From Thioclava atlantica (GTDB lineage Bacteria > Pseudomonadota > Alphaproteobacteria > Rhodobacterales > Rhodobacteraceae), in assembly GCF_000737065.1 (NCBI RefSeq), contig NZ_AQRC01000006.1, positions 1 to 64,000 on the forward strand: 64,000 bases of DNA, in the 5' to 3' direction. Below the pieces are notes generated by a model that had not been told where the DNA came from, did not search any database, and saw nothing but the letters and a program-made list of their open reading frames with translations. Both the position numbers and the translations under genes were made by a program. This document shows, piece by piece, positions 8,451 through 19,206 of the stretch (positions are counted from its first letter, which is position 1; every line of letters begins with the position of its first letter).

Positions 8451-9584
8451 TCAGCCCCCCAGCGCGGTGGCCGGATCGACCTTCATCGCCGCCCGCACGC
8501 CAAGCGCCGAGGACAAGAGGCAGACGGCGGCGATGATCCCGGCTAGGACCATGGCGTTGAACGGCTCCAGCACGACGCGGCGGGGGAAATAGTCCTTGAC
8601 CGTCAGGATCAGCAGCAGCCCGATCCCCCAGCCCGAAGCGCCAAGGATCATCGCCTGCTGCACGATCAGCCCGATGATGGTGCGGTCGGGCGCGCCGATC
8701 AGCTTCAGCGTGGCGATCTGCTTCAGCTTTTCCATGGTCATGGTGTAGATGATGAGGGCGATCACCACGGCGCTGACGGACAGCAGAATGCCGAGGAACA
8801 GCCCGATCTGGCGGCGCGCCTTGTCGACGACCGAGGCCAGCAGCAGTTCCTCCTGTTCGGCCTGGGTCATGGCGGCGAGGTGCTTCCATTGGCGCACGGT
8901 CGCGGTCAGCAGATCGACATCGGCGCCCGGTGCCATGCGGGCAATTATGGCGGCGACCGATGCGGACTTGACGGAGACAGCCCCGCGCGCGGCCTGCACC
9001 CGCTGGGCGGCGGGGTCGAGTTCAGTCTGAAGCGCCATCGCGTCGGCCAGCGTCACATAGACCGCCGGATCCCCGCCCGAGTTCATCGCCCCTTCGACCA
9101 GCCCGACCACGGTAAAGCGGTTGCGCCCGAGCCGGATCGTCTCGCCGGGCAGCAGGCCGGTCTTGCGGTCGGCCACCAGTTCGAAATGACCGGCGCCGAT
9201 GCCGCGCCCCTCGGCGATCGCCTGCGGCCCGCCGGGGCGGCCCGGCTCGTAGCCGACGACATAGAGTCGCAGCGTGCGCCCGGCATGAGGCGCTTCGAGG
9301 TTCTGATAGTTGACCGCGCCGGCCTCGGCCACGCCGGGCATCCGCGCCACCGCGTCGCGCGTGTCGGCGGGGATGCTGGAGGCTTCCGCGAACGGTCCCT
9401 TGGTGCCGGCCTCCACCACCCAGACATCTGCGGCAGGTGCCTTTACCACCGCCAGCGCGTCCGAGACGAGGCCGTTATAGATACCGATCATCGCCAGCAC
9501 GACCGTCATCAGCAGCCCCAGCCCGAAACAGGTCAGCACGAACCGGAACAGGCCATGGCGGATGTCCTTGAGCGCGAGGTTCAT
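8451..9584 (-). CDS. ABC exporter permease (FtsX/DevC type)
   Basis: A 377-residue permease with one N-terminal transmembrane helix (residues 12-35), a large periplasmic domain to about residue 250, and three C-terminal helices (about 262-285, 308-330 and 345-365), the MacB/FtsX arrangement. The first helix follows MNLALKDIRHGLFRFVLTCFG, a typical DevC opening. It overlaps the upstream adaptor gene by four bases (ATGA), and the ATPase gene starts one base after it, so adaptor, permease and ATPase form one translationally coupled unit. Related DevBCA exporters move lipids, peptides or drugs to the outer membrane through a TolC-type channel, which is not encoded here. Confidence 0.92.
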   Translation of the reverse strand: MNLALKDIRHGLFRFVLTCFGLGLLMTVVLAMIGIYNGLVSDALAVVKAPAADVWVVEAGTKGPFAEASSIPADTRDAVARMPGVAEAGAVNYQNLEAPHAGRTLRLYVVGYEPGRPGGPQAIAEGRGIGAGHFELVADRKTGLLPGETIRLGRNRFTVVGLVEGAMNSGGDPAVYVTLADAMALQTELDPAAQRVQAARGAVSVKSASVAAIIARMAPGADVDLLTATVRQWKHLAAMTQAEQEELLLASVVDKARRQIGLFLGILLSVSAVVIALIIYTMTMEKLKQIATLKLIGAPDRTIIGLIVQQAMILGASGWGIGLLLILTVKDYFPRRVVLEPFNAMVLAGIIAAVCLLSSALGVRAAMKVDPATALGG

Positions 9585-10726
9585 GGCGCCTCGCTGGTAC
9601 GGGCGCGCCGGCCCTCGGCCGCGCCTTTGGGCGGGCCGGCGACGATGGTGGCACCTTCGGGCAGGCCGCCGGTGACCTCGACCCGGCCGCGGTCATCGCG
9701 GGCGCCGAAGGTCAGCCCCACCCGCGCAAGGCGGCCGTCCTGCACCGTCCAGACCATGCCGCGATGGCCGTCGAAGCCGGTGATGGCGACTTCGGGAACC
9801 ATCAGCGCGCTGTCCCTGTTGCCGGTGGTGATGCGCACCTCGGCCTGTTCGCCGAGGAACATCTCGGCGGGGCAGTCGGAGCAGGTCAGCCAGACGCGGC
9901 GCTCCTCGTTCACCCGGTCGCTTTCGATGCCGATGCGGGCGATGGAACCGTGGAACTCGGCCGAAGGCTGGGACCGTAGCCGGATCGTGCCCGGCTGGCC
10001 TATGGCAAGCTGGCCGGCGCGCTCCTCGTCGACATAAGCCTGGATCCAGATGGTGGCCGGGTCGATCAGGGTGAAGATCGGATCGCCGGCCTTCACCACC
10101 GTGCCCGCCTCGGCATGGCGGGTCACGACCTGTGCATCAAAGGGCGCGACCAGCCGGTGGTGGGCGAGCAAGGCTTCCTCCTGCCGCAGGGCCGCCGCCG
10201 CATCCGCGCCTTGCGCCTGGATCACTGCGACATCCGCCTCGGCCACCGCCAGATCGGCGCGGGCCACGTCCTCGTCGCGCTGCGTTTCCTCCGCGCGCTG
10301 CGCCGAGGCGACATCCCGCTGCACCAACCCTTGCTGGCGCCGGTTCGCCGCCTCGCGCTCGGCCAGCACGGCGCGGGCGCGCACCACCGCCGCGCCGGCC
10401 TTGGCAAGATTGGCCTCGTTCGCCGCCACCGCCGCGCGGGCGCGCGCCACGCGCGCTTCCTGCTCTGTGGAATGAAGTACGGCAAGCTCCTGCCCTTTAG
10501 TCACGCTGTCCCCAGCATCGGCGGAAAGCCGGGTCAGCGCGGCGCCCACCTCGAAGCCGACACGGCTGAGGATGCGCGCCTCGACGGTGCCGAGCCCGTA
10601 GATGCGAAGGGTCACATCGTGTACGGGCTGAACGACCGTCACCGTCAGCGGGCGCTCCGTGAAGAACAGGAAGCCGACCCCAACGGCGGCCGCCAGCACC
10701 ACGCCCAACAACGAGATGCGCCGCAT
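9581..10726 (-). CDS. HlyD-family periplasmic adaptor of an ABC exporter
   Basis: A 381-residue membrane-fusion protein. An N-terminal anchor (residues 5-22) is followed by a half-lipoyl domain, an Ala/Arg/Glu-rich coiled-coil hairpin (about 90-190, many AxxA repeats), the second lipoyl half (HRLVAPFDAQVVTRHAEAG) and a beta-barrel domain. The barrel contains a Cys pair, LTCSDCP near residue 279, which could bind a metal or form a disulfide. It bridges the permease at 8451 to an outer-membrane channel. The gene overlaps the permease by four bases and lies three bases downstream of the TetR regulator, so the regulator heads the same operon. Confidence 0.92.
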   Translation of the reverse strand: MRRISLLGVVLAAAVGVGFLFFTERPLTVTVVQPVHDVTLRIYGLGTVEARILSRVGFEVGAALTRLSADAGDSVTKGQELAVLHSTEQEARVARARAAVAANEANLAKAGAAVVRARAVLAEREAANRRQQGLVQRDVASAQRAEETQRDEDVARADLAVAEADVAVIQAQGADAAAALRQEEALLAHHRLVAPFDAQVVTRHAEAGTVVKAGDPIFTLIDPATIWIQAYVDEERAGQLAIGQPGTIRLRSQPSAEFHGSIARIGIESDRVNEERRVWLTCSDCPAEMFLGEQAEVRITTGNRDSALMVPEVAITGFDGHRGMVWTVQDGRLARVGLTFGARDDRGRVEVTGGLPEGATIVAGPPKGAAEGRRARTSEAP

Positions 10727-10729
10727 CGT

Positions 10730-11326
10730 CTATTCTCCTCGCACAGCCAGAAGCCGGCATTGCACGTCGAACAGCCGCAATCCCTCCTCGCGAAGGTTGA
10801 AATCGCGCGCGCCGAGCGCCCAGCGGATTGCCACCCCCTGCACGAGTGCGGTCAGCAGCACCGCCACATCGTTTGCGGCGACGTCGTCCCAAAGCACGCC
10901 CGCCTGCTGCCCGGCGCCGACCTCCCGCGCAAGCAGGCCACGAAAGGCCGTGAGCCTGCCGTGAAACGTGGCGCGCAGTTCCGCATTGGTGACGTTCAGT
11001 TCACGTGAGAACAGCAGCATCGGCAGGGCGGGGGTCGCAGCGATCTGCGCGAATTGCGCGGCAATCAGTGCGCGCAACCGGATAACCGGCGCGTTGCCGA
11101 GGTTGAGAGCTTCGTCCCAGGCCGTTGTCATCCGCTCGGCGACATGCTCGGCCACGGCCTGCCACAGCGCCGCCTTGGTCGGAAAATGCCGAAACAGCGC
11201 CGCCTGCGTGACGCCGATCTGCGACGCGACGGCGCCTGTCGTCACCCGGTCCGGCCCGATCCGGTCGGTCAGATCGAGCACGGTGGCCACGATCTCGGCC
11301 TTGCGGAGTTTTGCTGACTTGCGCAC
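10730..11326 (-). CDS. TetR-family repressor of the ABC exporter operon
   Basis: A 198-residue TetR-type regulator. The HTH occupies about residues 8-54: EIVATVLDLTDRIGPDRVTT, then SQIGVTQAALFRHFPTKAAL, a near-consensus TetR recognition helix. The C-terminal half is helical and would bind the inducer. It is the first gene of an operon with the adaptor, permease and ATPase, the next start being only three bases away, so it probably represses its own operon and releases on export substrate. The region just upstream (11327-11370) is AT-richer and would hold the promoter and operator. Transport substrates for such systems vary, so the ligand is open. Confidence 0.9.
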   Translation of the reverse strand: MRKSAKLRKAEIVATVLDLTDRIGPDRVTTGAVASQIGVTQAALFRHFPTKAALWQAVAEHVAERMTTAWDEALNLGNAPVIRLRALIAAQFAQIAATPALPMLLFSRELNVTNAELRATFHGRLTAFRGLLAREVGAGQQAGVLWDDVAANDVAVLLTALVQGVAIRWALGARDFNLREEGLRLFDVQCRLLAVRGE

Positions 11327-11700
11327 GGGGCGCCTCTTTGGTTAGTAAGCGATCACAAACAAATTTAAGCGGACTCACGCGATGCGTCAATTATCGGGCG
11401 TCACTTTCTGCATGTATTGATTGTCACGACACTGGGGGCCAGATGGGAAGCTCGTTTCAGAGCATCCTCCTCTGACAAATCATAGATCGACGCCGATCAG
11501 CAAACCCACCGATGTTTAGCCGGGACTAACCGGCAACCCTACGATAGTAGTTTTCTGCTTTCTCCGCTTTTTAAGAGGGCGCATGTTCATCCGTGACCGC
11601 AAATGAACGAACAGCCTAGACGCTCGCTGACCGTGACTGAAGAACGCTGCCGCATCTAGTCACCCAGTCACCGCGTGGTACCCAACGCGAGGAGACCATC
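11327..11700. other. AT-rich intergenic region between the TetR operon and the AlpA-like gene
   Basis: This 374-base stretch holds no supportable gene on either strand. It should contain the divergent promoters of the TetR operon (left) and of the small DNA-binding protein (right). Base composition falls clearly below the flanking genes, with runs such as aaacaaattt near 11357 and ttttctgctttctcc near 11550. A short interrupted inverted repeat, gccgg-gactaa-ccggc, lies at 11519-11534. A good ribosome binding site (gaggaga) ends the region before 11701. The low GC marks it as likely mobile-element DNA. Confidence 0.5.
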
Positions 11701-11931
11701 ATGGCAGACAACAGATTTCTTACACCCGAGGAGGTTTCTCAGCGCTATCGCGGAACAGTTTCGCCCGGAACCCTGCGGAACTGGAGATCCATGAAGATTG
11801 GTCCATCGTTCGTCAAGATTGGCAAAGCGGTACTCTATCCTGAGAGCGAGCTCGATGCCTGGGACGAAAAGAACAAAGTGAACTGCCGTGTTTTGGCTCG
11901 AACCGACGTGCAGGTAGAGGATCAAGCGTGA
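11701..11931 (+). CDS. AlpA/excisionase-like helix-turn-helix protein
   Basis: A 76-residue DNA-binding protein that fits the HTH_17 (AlpA/Xis, MerR-like) pattern: FLTPEEVSQRYRGTVSPGTL, then RNWRSMKIGPSFVKIGKAVLY and PESELDAW. The order helix-turn-helix, Trp-Arg, Gly-Pro wing, then a Tyr-containing turn before the final helix is diagnostic. Such proteins act as recombination directionality factors or as activators of integrase genes in islands and prophages. It sits in AT-rich DNA 106 bases from the broken radC gene, at the right end of the accessory region, and no integrase accompanies it here. A gaggaga ribosome binding site precedes the ATG. A plain transcriptional regulator is the alternative. 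Confidence 0.78.
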   Translation: MADNRFLTPEEVSQRYRGTVSPGTLRNWRSMKIGPSFVKIGKAVLYPESELDAWDEKNKVNCRVLARTDVQVEDQA

Positions 11932-12037
11932 TGATCATACTAGAGCACGACCTACATACCCCGAACGACGTCCCCACCTACTCTCAAAAAGTATTAATAT
12001 ATAGCATATTCAATATAATAGTAGATTAAAATGGGTG
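11932..12037. other. Very AT-rich junction between island and radC remnant
   Basis: This short stretch contains a run of almost pure A and T at 11990-12030 (agtattaatatatagcat, then caatataatag), the lowest GC in the window. It ends exactly where radC coding sequence begins at 12038. It may carry the end of the mobile element. No direct repeat can be tested because the other end is outside the window. Confidence 0.5.
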
Positions 12038-12199
12038 ATGCACAATCATCCCTCGGGCGACCCGACGCCTTCGCAGGTCGATATCACGCTCACGCAGCAG
12101 ATCGCGCAGGCGGCGGACCTGTTCGGCATCGTTCTGCACGACCACCTGATACTGGGAAAGGAAACCGAGGTCAGCCTCCGGGCGGAAGGCTATGTCTGA
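12038..12199 (+). pseudogene. radC: radC, 3' fragment (53 codons)
   Basis: The frame from 12038 reads MHNHPSGDPTPSQVD and continues to HDHLILGKETEVSLRAEGYV before a TGA at 12197. This is the C-terminal end of the RadC/JAB-domain protein, including the metal-binding HNHPSGDPTPS signature and the HDHLI motif near the end. Full RadC proteins are about 220-260 residues, so roughly the first three quarters are missing. No ribosome binding site supports translation of the fragment, and the sequence directly upstream is AT-rich island DNA. The gene was therefore probably cut by insertion of the element on the left; the 5' part should lie beyond that element. It converges with the gene ending at 12203. 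Confidence 0.88.
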
Positions 12200-12202
12200 G
12201 CG

Positions 12203-13195
12203 TCATTGCGCCGCGGTCATCTCGCGGGAAATGCCCCGAAGCGGAAGCATCATGAGGCCTCCGTCGGCGGGGCAATCGGGCAGCGCGAGCGTGACCGGTG
12301 TGGCGCTTTGCGCGATCCCGCCGGTCACGTTCCAGATACGGCCTTTCTGCTCGGTCCCGCATGTGTCGGGACGCACGGAGGCCTGAACCTCGAGTTGCAG
12401 ATCGCCGAGCGAGGCGGGCGCCGTGTAGATCTCGAGCCGCTGATCATCATCGGTGAGATAGCTCAGCATATAGCCCCCGAGCGGCGTGTCGGGCGTGCGT
12501 GGCGCGGTGATATTGACCGGGCTTGCCGCAGCCGGCGCGGTGCCGTTCTCGTAGACATTGAGATTGAGGCCACCTGCCGCCGCAGTTTCCAGAATGGTGC
12601 GGTTGACCTTGTCCACGCCGGAGACTGTCACCGCCTCATGGGCAATTTCGCGCCCCTGCGCGCGGATCGAAATCTCCAGATCGCGCGAGAAGGCGGGCAG
12701 GACCGAGGACCACTGCCCCGCCGCATCGGTCTTCGCGCGGATTTTCAAAGACCCGGCATGAACCGAAAGCGTGGTGTCGCTCTGGCACGGTGCCGAAACC
12801 GAGAGCAAAACGCGCCCCGCTCCGACGCTCGACGCGCTCAGATCGGCCGGTGCGCAAGTGGCACTCGGGCTGGCGGACGGCATCGGCTTGGTCGTCATCG
12901 CGGCGAGGAGGAAACGATCGGCGGAGCCTTCCTCGGCCACGGGGATCGCACCTACGCCCCGGTCACTGGCGATATTCGGCGCCGGAGGGTTCGTGAGGTA
13001 GGTCTTGTTGATGAGCTGCACGCGGACAGGCGTCGCGAGCGGCTTGGGAGCCTCCACTTCCGCGCGCACCCGCAGCAGCCCCGCCAGCTCGCCCTTCGGC
13101 GGCGGCGTCGGTCCCACCGACTGCATCACATGCCCGGTCGCTGCCGCGAGAAAAAACGTCGCGCCGATCATGATAATCTTGCGAATGTTCCGCAT
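12203..13195 (-). CDS. Secreted protein of unknown function downstream of secA
   Basis: A 330-residue protein with an N-terminal signal or anchor (MRNIRKIIMIGATFFLAAATGH). The mature part starts with a Pro-rich stretch, then has beta-rich segments with four Cys residues in the patterns CAPADL, CQSDTT, TCGTEQKG and LPDCPADGG, suggesting two disulfides in a periplasmic or envelope protein. I recall proteins at this position beside secA in Rhodobacteraceae that are labelled translocase without evidence. No catalytic motif is visible. It lies 186 bases downstream of secA, separated by a terminator hairpin, so it has its own promoter. Its stop codon is only three bases from that of the radC remnant. 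Confidence 0.72.
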   Translation of the reverse strand: MRNIRKIIMIGATFFLAAATGHVMQSVGPTPPPKGELAGLLRVRAEVEAPKPLATPVRVQLINKTYLTNPPAPNIASDRGVGAIPVAEEGSADRFLLAAMTTKPMPSASPSATCAPADLSASSVGAGRVLLSVSAPCQSDTTLSVHAGSLKIRAKTDAAGQWSSVLPAFSRDLEISIRAQGREIAHEAVTVSGVDKVNRTILETAAAGGLNLNVYENGTAPAAASPVNITAPRTPDTPLGGYMLSYLTDDDQRLEIYTAPASLGDLQLEVQASVRPDTCGTEQKGRIWNVTGGIAQSATPVTLALPDCPADGGLMMLPLRGISREMTAAQ

Positions 13196-13341
13196 TGCCG
13201 CCCCTGAACTCTCCTCCGCAAAAGAGAGTTAATGGCAGAAAGCGGCAAAGCTGCGGCGCGAATGGGGAAATGTATCTGAAATGTGAAAGCCTTGCCCCGC
13301 GCCGATCTCGCAGCATTGCAAGGGCTTGGGACAAGATATGG

Positions 13342-13362
13342 AAAAGGCGGCCGAAGCCGCCT
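13342..13362 (-). terminator. Rho-independent terminator after secA
   Basis: Stem aggcggc (13345-13351) pairs with gccgcct (13356-13362) around a cgaa loop, and on the minus strand it is followed by a short T run (13342-13345). It lies 20 bases past the secA stop codon. Confidence 0.75.
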
Positions 13363-13381
13363 CATCTTCGCCGTATTCTGG

Positions 13382-16069
<2,688 letters not shown>

Positions 16070-16251
16070 GTCTTCTCCGCCGATTACTGACCAGATCGTG
16101 TACCCAAGCGCCTTGCCGCGCTGCCCGCCCCTGCCCTAGAACGGCAAGCGAAACAAGGCCGGAACGCCTCTTACAGACCCTTGGCGATGTAAGCGGAGGC
16201 CGCCTGAGTGTCAACGCCGCTGGAATATGCGGCCCAAAGGGAGTGGCAAGG

Positions 16252-17157
16252 ATGCCGAATCTGACGAAACTTCTCGCAAGCGTGGCGATCTGCGCGATGG
16301 CTGCCGGCGCCGTTCAGGCGCAGGATGCCAAGACCACCGCCGATGCGAGCAAGACCGAGACGCCGGCCAAGCCGCGCACCGATCTGAGCGCCGATACGGT
16401 CGTTGCCACCGTCAACGGTCAGGACATCACGCTGGGCCAGATGCTCACGGTGCGCGACGGGCTTCCCGAACAGTACCAATCGCTGCCCGACGACAAGCTT
16501 TTCAACGGCATTCTCGAACAGCTGATCCAGCAGACCGCGCTCGCCCAGCTCGAGGAAAAGCGGATCACCAAGCGCGACAAGATCGCGCTCGAAGTGCAGA
16601 AACGGTCCTATCTCGCGGGGGCGCTGCTCAACTACACCGCCGACAAGGCGGTGACCGACGAGGCGGTGCAGAAAGAGTATGACGCGAAATACGCGAATGC
16701 CGCGCCGACCAAGGAATTCCACGCTGCTCATATTATCGTGAAGACCAAGGAAGAAGCCGAGAAGATCAAGAAAGAGATCGACGGCGGGGCCGATTTCGCG
16801 GCCGAGGCGAAGAAATATTCGACCGACGGGGCCGCGGCCAATGGCGGCGATCTGGGCTGGTTCAAGCTCACCGACATGGTCAAACCCTTCGCCGACGCGA
16901 TTTCGGAAATGAAGGACGGCGAGGTCAAGGGCCCGATCCAGACCCAGTATGGCTGGCATGTCGTGAAGCTGATCGGCACGAAGACGGTCGATGCGCCGAA
17001 ACTCGCGGATGTCCGCAAAAAGATCGAAGGCGATATCCGTCAGGCCGCAGTCGAAAAGCGCGTCAAGGATGTTGTGGACGGCGCGAAAATCGACAAGATG
17101 ACGGACGGGATCGATCCGACCGTGCTGAAGGATCAGTCCCTCCTGGGGAGCAACTGA
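16252..17157 (+). CDS. Periplasmic parvulin-type peptidyl-prolyl isomerase
   Basis: A 301-residue parvulin. A signal peptide covers residues 1-23 (ending AVQAQ), followed by a SurA/PrsA-like N-terminal helical domain and a PpiC catalytic domain from about residue 155. In the latter the motifs HAAHIIVKTKEEAE, FAAEAKKYSTDGAAANGGDLGWF and GPIQTQYGWHVVKLI are unmistakable. It isomerises proline bonds and chaperones exported proteins. The start at 16252 is used because a ggagtggcaagg ribosome binding site and the signal peptide begin there; the same frame runs 200 bases farther upstream without signals. It precedes argJ by 18 bases and may share its transcript. Confidence 0.93.
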   Translation: MPNLTKLLASVAICAMAAGAVQAQDAKTTADASKTETPAKPRTDLSADTVVATVNGQDITLGQMLTVRDGLPEQYQSLPDDKLFNGILEQLIQQTALAQLEEKRITKRDKIALEVQKRSYLAGALLNYTADKAVTDEAVQKEYDAKYANAAPTKEFHAAHIIVKTKEEAEKIKKEIDGGADFAAEAKKYSTDGAAANGGDLGWFKLTDMVKPFADAISEMKDGEVKGPIQTQYGWHVVKLIGTKTVDAPKLADVRKKIEGDIRQAAVEKRVKDVVDGAKIDKMTDGIDPTVLKDQSLLGSN

Positions 17158-17175
17158 TCGAAACAGGCGGGCGCG

Positions 17176-18531
17176 ATGGCGAAGAAGAAAGACGACGACA
17201 AGCTTAAGGCGAAGGTCAAGAAGCTGCGCGCCAAGGTGAAGGCGCTGAAATCCGATCTCGCCGCCGCGCCCGCCGCCACCAAGGCCAAGACCGTGATGGT
17301 CTCGCCGCTCGCCCCCGAAAGCTTTCCGGCGCTGCCGGAGATCGACGGGGTCGAGTTCGCCTCCGCCGCGGCGGGGGTGAAATATGCCGGCCGCACCGAT
17401 GTGATGCTGGCGAAGGTCGCGCCCGGCTCCTCGATCGCGGGCGTGTTCACCACCTCATCGACCCGTGCCGCCTGCGTCCTCGATTGCCAGGACAAGCTGA
17501 AAATGCGCGTGCCGGCCGATGCGGGTGCCGCGATCATCGTCAATTCCGGCAACGCGAACGCCTTCACCGGGAAGAACGGGCAGACCGCCGTCGACGCGGT
17601 GACCGGCGCCGTGGCGGCAGCCCTCGACATGCCTGCGAGCCGGGTCTTTTCCTCCTCGACCGGGGTGATCGGCGAACCGCTCCCCTATGACAAGATCGTC
17701 GCCGCGATCGACACGCTGAAGGACCGTCTCTCCCCGGCCGGGATCGAAGACGCCGCGCGCGCGATCATGACGACCGACACCTATCCGAAAGGGGCGAGCG
17801 CCGAGGTCGAAGGCGAGGGCGGCACGATCAGGATCGCCGGGATCGCGAAAGGCTCGGGGATGATCGCGCCGAACATGGCGACGATGCTGGTCTATATCTT
17901 CACCGATGCGAAGATCGCCCCCGCCCGGCTGCAGAAGATGCTCTCGCGGCAGGTGAACGACACCTTCAACGCGATCACTGTCGACAGCGATACCTCGACA
18001 TCGGACGCGCTGATCGTCGCGGCGACGGGCAAGTCCGCGGCGGCCGAGATCTCCGACCTGCGCTCGGGTGCTGCGAAGGCCTTTGAGGCCGGGCTGCGCG
18101 CGGTGATGATGGATCTCGCCCATCAGGTGGTGAAGGACGGCGAAGGCGCGACGAAATTCGTCGAGATCCGCGTGACCCGCGCGGCGAGCGCGGAAGACGC
18201 CCACAAGGTCGCGATGTCGGTGGCCAACTCGCCGCTCGTGAAAACCGCGATCGCGGGCGAGGATGCGAATTGGGGCCGCGTGGTCGCGGCGGTCGGAAAA
18301 TCCGGCGCGCAGGCCGATCGCGACAAGCTGACGATCTCCTTCGGCGACATGGTCGTGGCCGAGAAGGGCTGGCGCGTGCCCGATTACTCCGAAGAGGAGG
18401 CGAGCGCCTACATGAAGAACCAGGAACTGGTGATCGGCGTCGATCTCGGCCTCGGCCGGGCATCGAAATCGGTCTGGACCTGCGATCTCACCCATCGTTA
18501 CATCGACATCAACGCGGATTACCGCTCGTGA
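17176..18531 (+). CDS. argJ: Glutamate N-acetyltransferase / amino-acid N-acetyltransferase
   Basis: A 451-residue ArgJ, the enzyme that moves the acetyl group from N-acetylornithine to glutamate, closing the cyclic arginine pathway. The protein cleaves itself at the Ala-Thr bond in IAPNMATML; Thr236 becomes the new N terminus and the nucleophile. Other family motifs are NSGNANAFTG, SSTGVIGE and the C-terminal THRYIDINADYRS. A lysine-rich, coiled-coil-like extension of about 40 residues (KLKAKVKKLRAKVKALKSDL) precedes the usual start of the family near VSPLAPE and is unlike most ArgJ proteins. argG lies about 9 kb away, so the pathway is dispersed. It is translationally coupled to mutT downstream. 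Confidence 0.96.
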   Translation: MAKKKDDDKLKAKVKKLRAKVKALKSDLAAAPAATKAKTVMVSPLAPESFPALPEIDGVEFASAAAGVKYAGRTDVMLAKVAPGSSIAGVFTTSSTRAACVLDCQDKLKMRVPADAGAAIIVNSGNANAFTGKNGQTAVDAVTGAVAAALDMPASRVFSSSTGVIGEPLPYDKIVAAIDTLKDRLSPAGIEDAARAIMTTDTYPKGASAEVEGEGGTIRIAGIAKGSGMIAPNMATMLVYIFTDAKIAPARLQKMLSRQVNDTFNAITVDSDTSTSDALIVAATGKSAAAEISDLRSGAAKAFEAGLRAVMMDLAHQVVKDGEGATKFVEIRVTRAASAEDAHKVAMSVANSPLVKTAIAGEDANWGRVVAAVGKSGAQADRDKLTISFGDMVVAEKGWRVPDYSEEEASAYMKNQELVIGVDLGLGRASKSVWTCDLTHRYIDINADYRS

Positions 18532-18926
18532 AGATGGTCCTGGTCTCCGCCGTGGCGCTGATCGACGCGGACGGGCGCGTGCTTCTGGCACAGCGCCCCG
18601 AGGGCAAGTCGATGGCGGGGCTGTGGGAGTTCCCCGGCGGCAAGGTCGAGACAGGCGAAACCCCCGAGGCCTGCCTGATCCGCGAGCTCGAGGAAGAGCT
18701 TGGCATCCACACCCGTGAGAGCTGCCTCGCGCCGCTCACCTTCGCGAGCCACGCCTACGCGGATTTCCACCTCCTGATGCCGCTTTTCGCCTGCCGGAAA
18801 TGGGAGGGTATCGTGACGCCGCGCGAGGGTCAGCAGCTGGCCTGGGCCCGTGCGCGCGAGTTGCGCGACTATCCGATGCCGCCTGCGGATGTGCCCTTGA
18901 TCCCGATCCTGCGCGACTGGCTCTGA
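18528..18926 (+). CDS. mutT: MutT-like Nudix hydrolase
   Basis: A 132-residue Nudix protein, probably 8-oxo-dGTP diphosphatase. The Nudix box is GKVETGETPEACLIRELEEE followed by LG, with the consensus Gly, Glu and REx2EE arrangement intact, and the substrate loop WEFPGG precedes it. The start is a GTG whose last two bases form the stop of argJ (GTGA overlap), so it is translated by coupling. An ATG six bases later is an alternative. The length matches E. coli MutT (129 residues). The argJ-mutT pairing recurs in alphaproteobacteria as I recall it. Confidence 0.9.
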   Translation: MKMVLVSAVALIDADGRVLLAQRPEGKSMAGLWEFPGGKVETGETPEACLIRELEEELGIHTRESCLAPLTFASHAYADFHLLMPLFACRKWEGIVTPREGQQLAWARARELRDYPMPPADVPLIPILRDWL

Positions 18927-19047
18927 CGCCCACGGCCTCTGGACCGTCAAGACGCCGCTAACCGACATTCGAAACGCATCAATTGCATTTGCATTTTCGA
19001 AAGGAGTCGGTGTTTACTCTCGTTCAAGTGAAGGGAGGGTGACAGAT

Positions 19048-19176
19048 ATGCTCAGGACTATTCTCATTGGCAGCTGCGTCTCGATTCAGGGCGTGTACGA
19101 GCGTCAGCTCGAATGCGGGCGCATCCTCGTGCGCGTGGGCGACAACCTGTTCGCCGGACGCCCGGTCGGCGCCTGA
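19048..19176 (+). CDS. Conserved-looking 42-residue small protein
   Basis: A short frame, MLRTILIGSCVSIQG through GDNLFAGRPVGA. It has a strong ribosome binding site (gggagggtgacag, 6-8 bases before the ATG) and is followed 30 bases later by a strong terminator, so it looks like a complete single gene. It has two Cys residues and a beta-hairpin-like ending (RILVRVGDNLFAG). It is too short for domain assignment. I have a faint memory of a similar small protein convergent with infB in other Rhodobacteraceae, which would need a search. Promoter-like ttgcat and tttact elements lie about 60 bases upstream. Confidence 0.65.
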   Translation: MLRTILIGSCVSIQGVYERQLECGRILVRVGDNLFAGRPVGA

Positions 19177-19206
19177 CCGGCGCGCCGCAAGACCTGCCGA
19201 AATGCG

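Noticed and set aside
12031-12255. A 74-codon frame at the island-core junction
   Set aside because: The overlapping frame from 12038 reads the RadC C terminus, including HNHPSG, so this alternative frame is not a gene.
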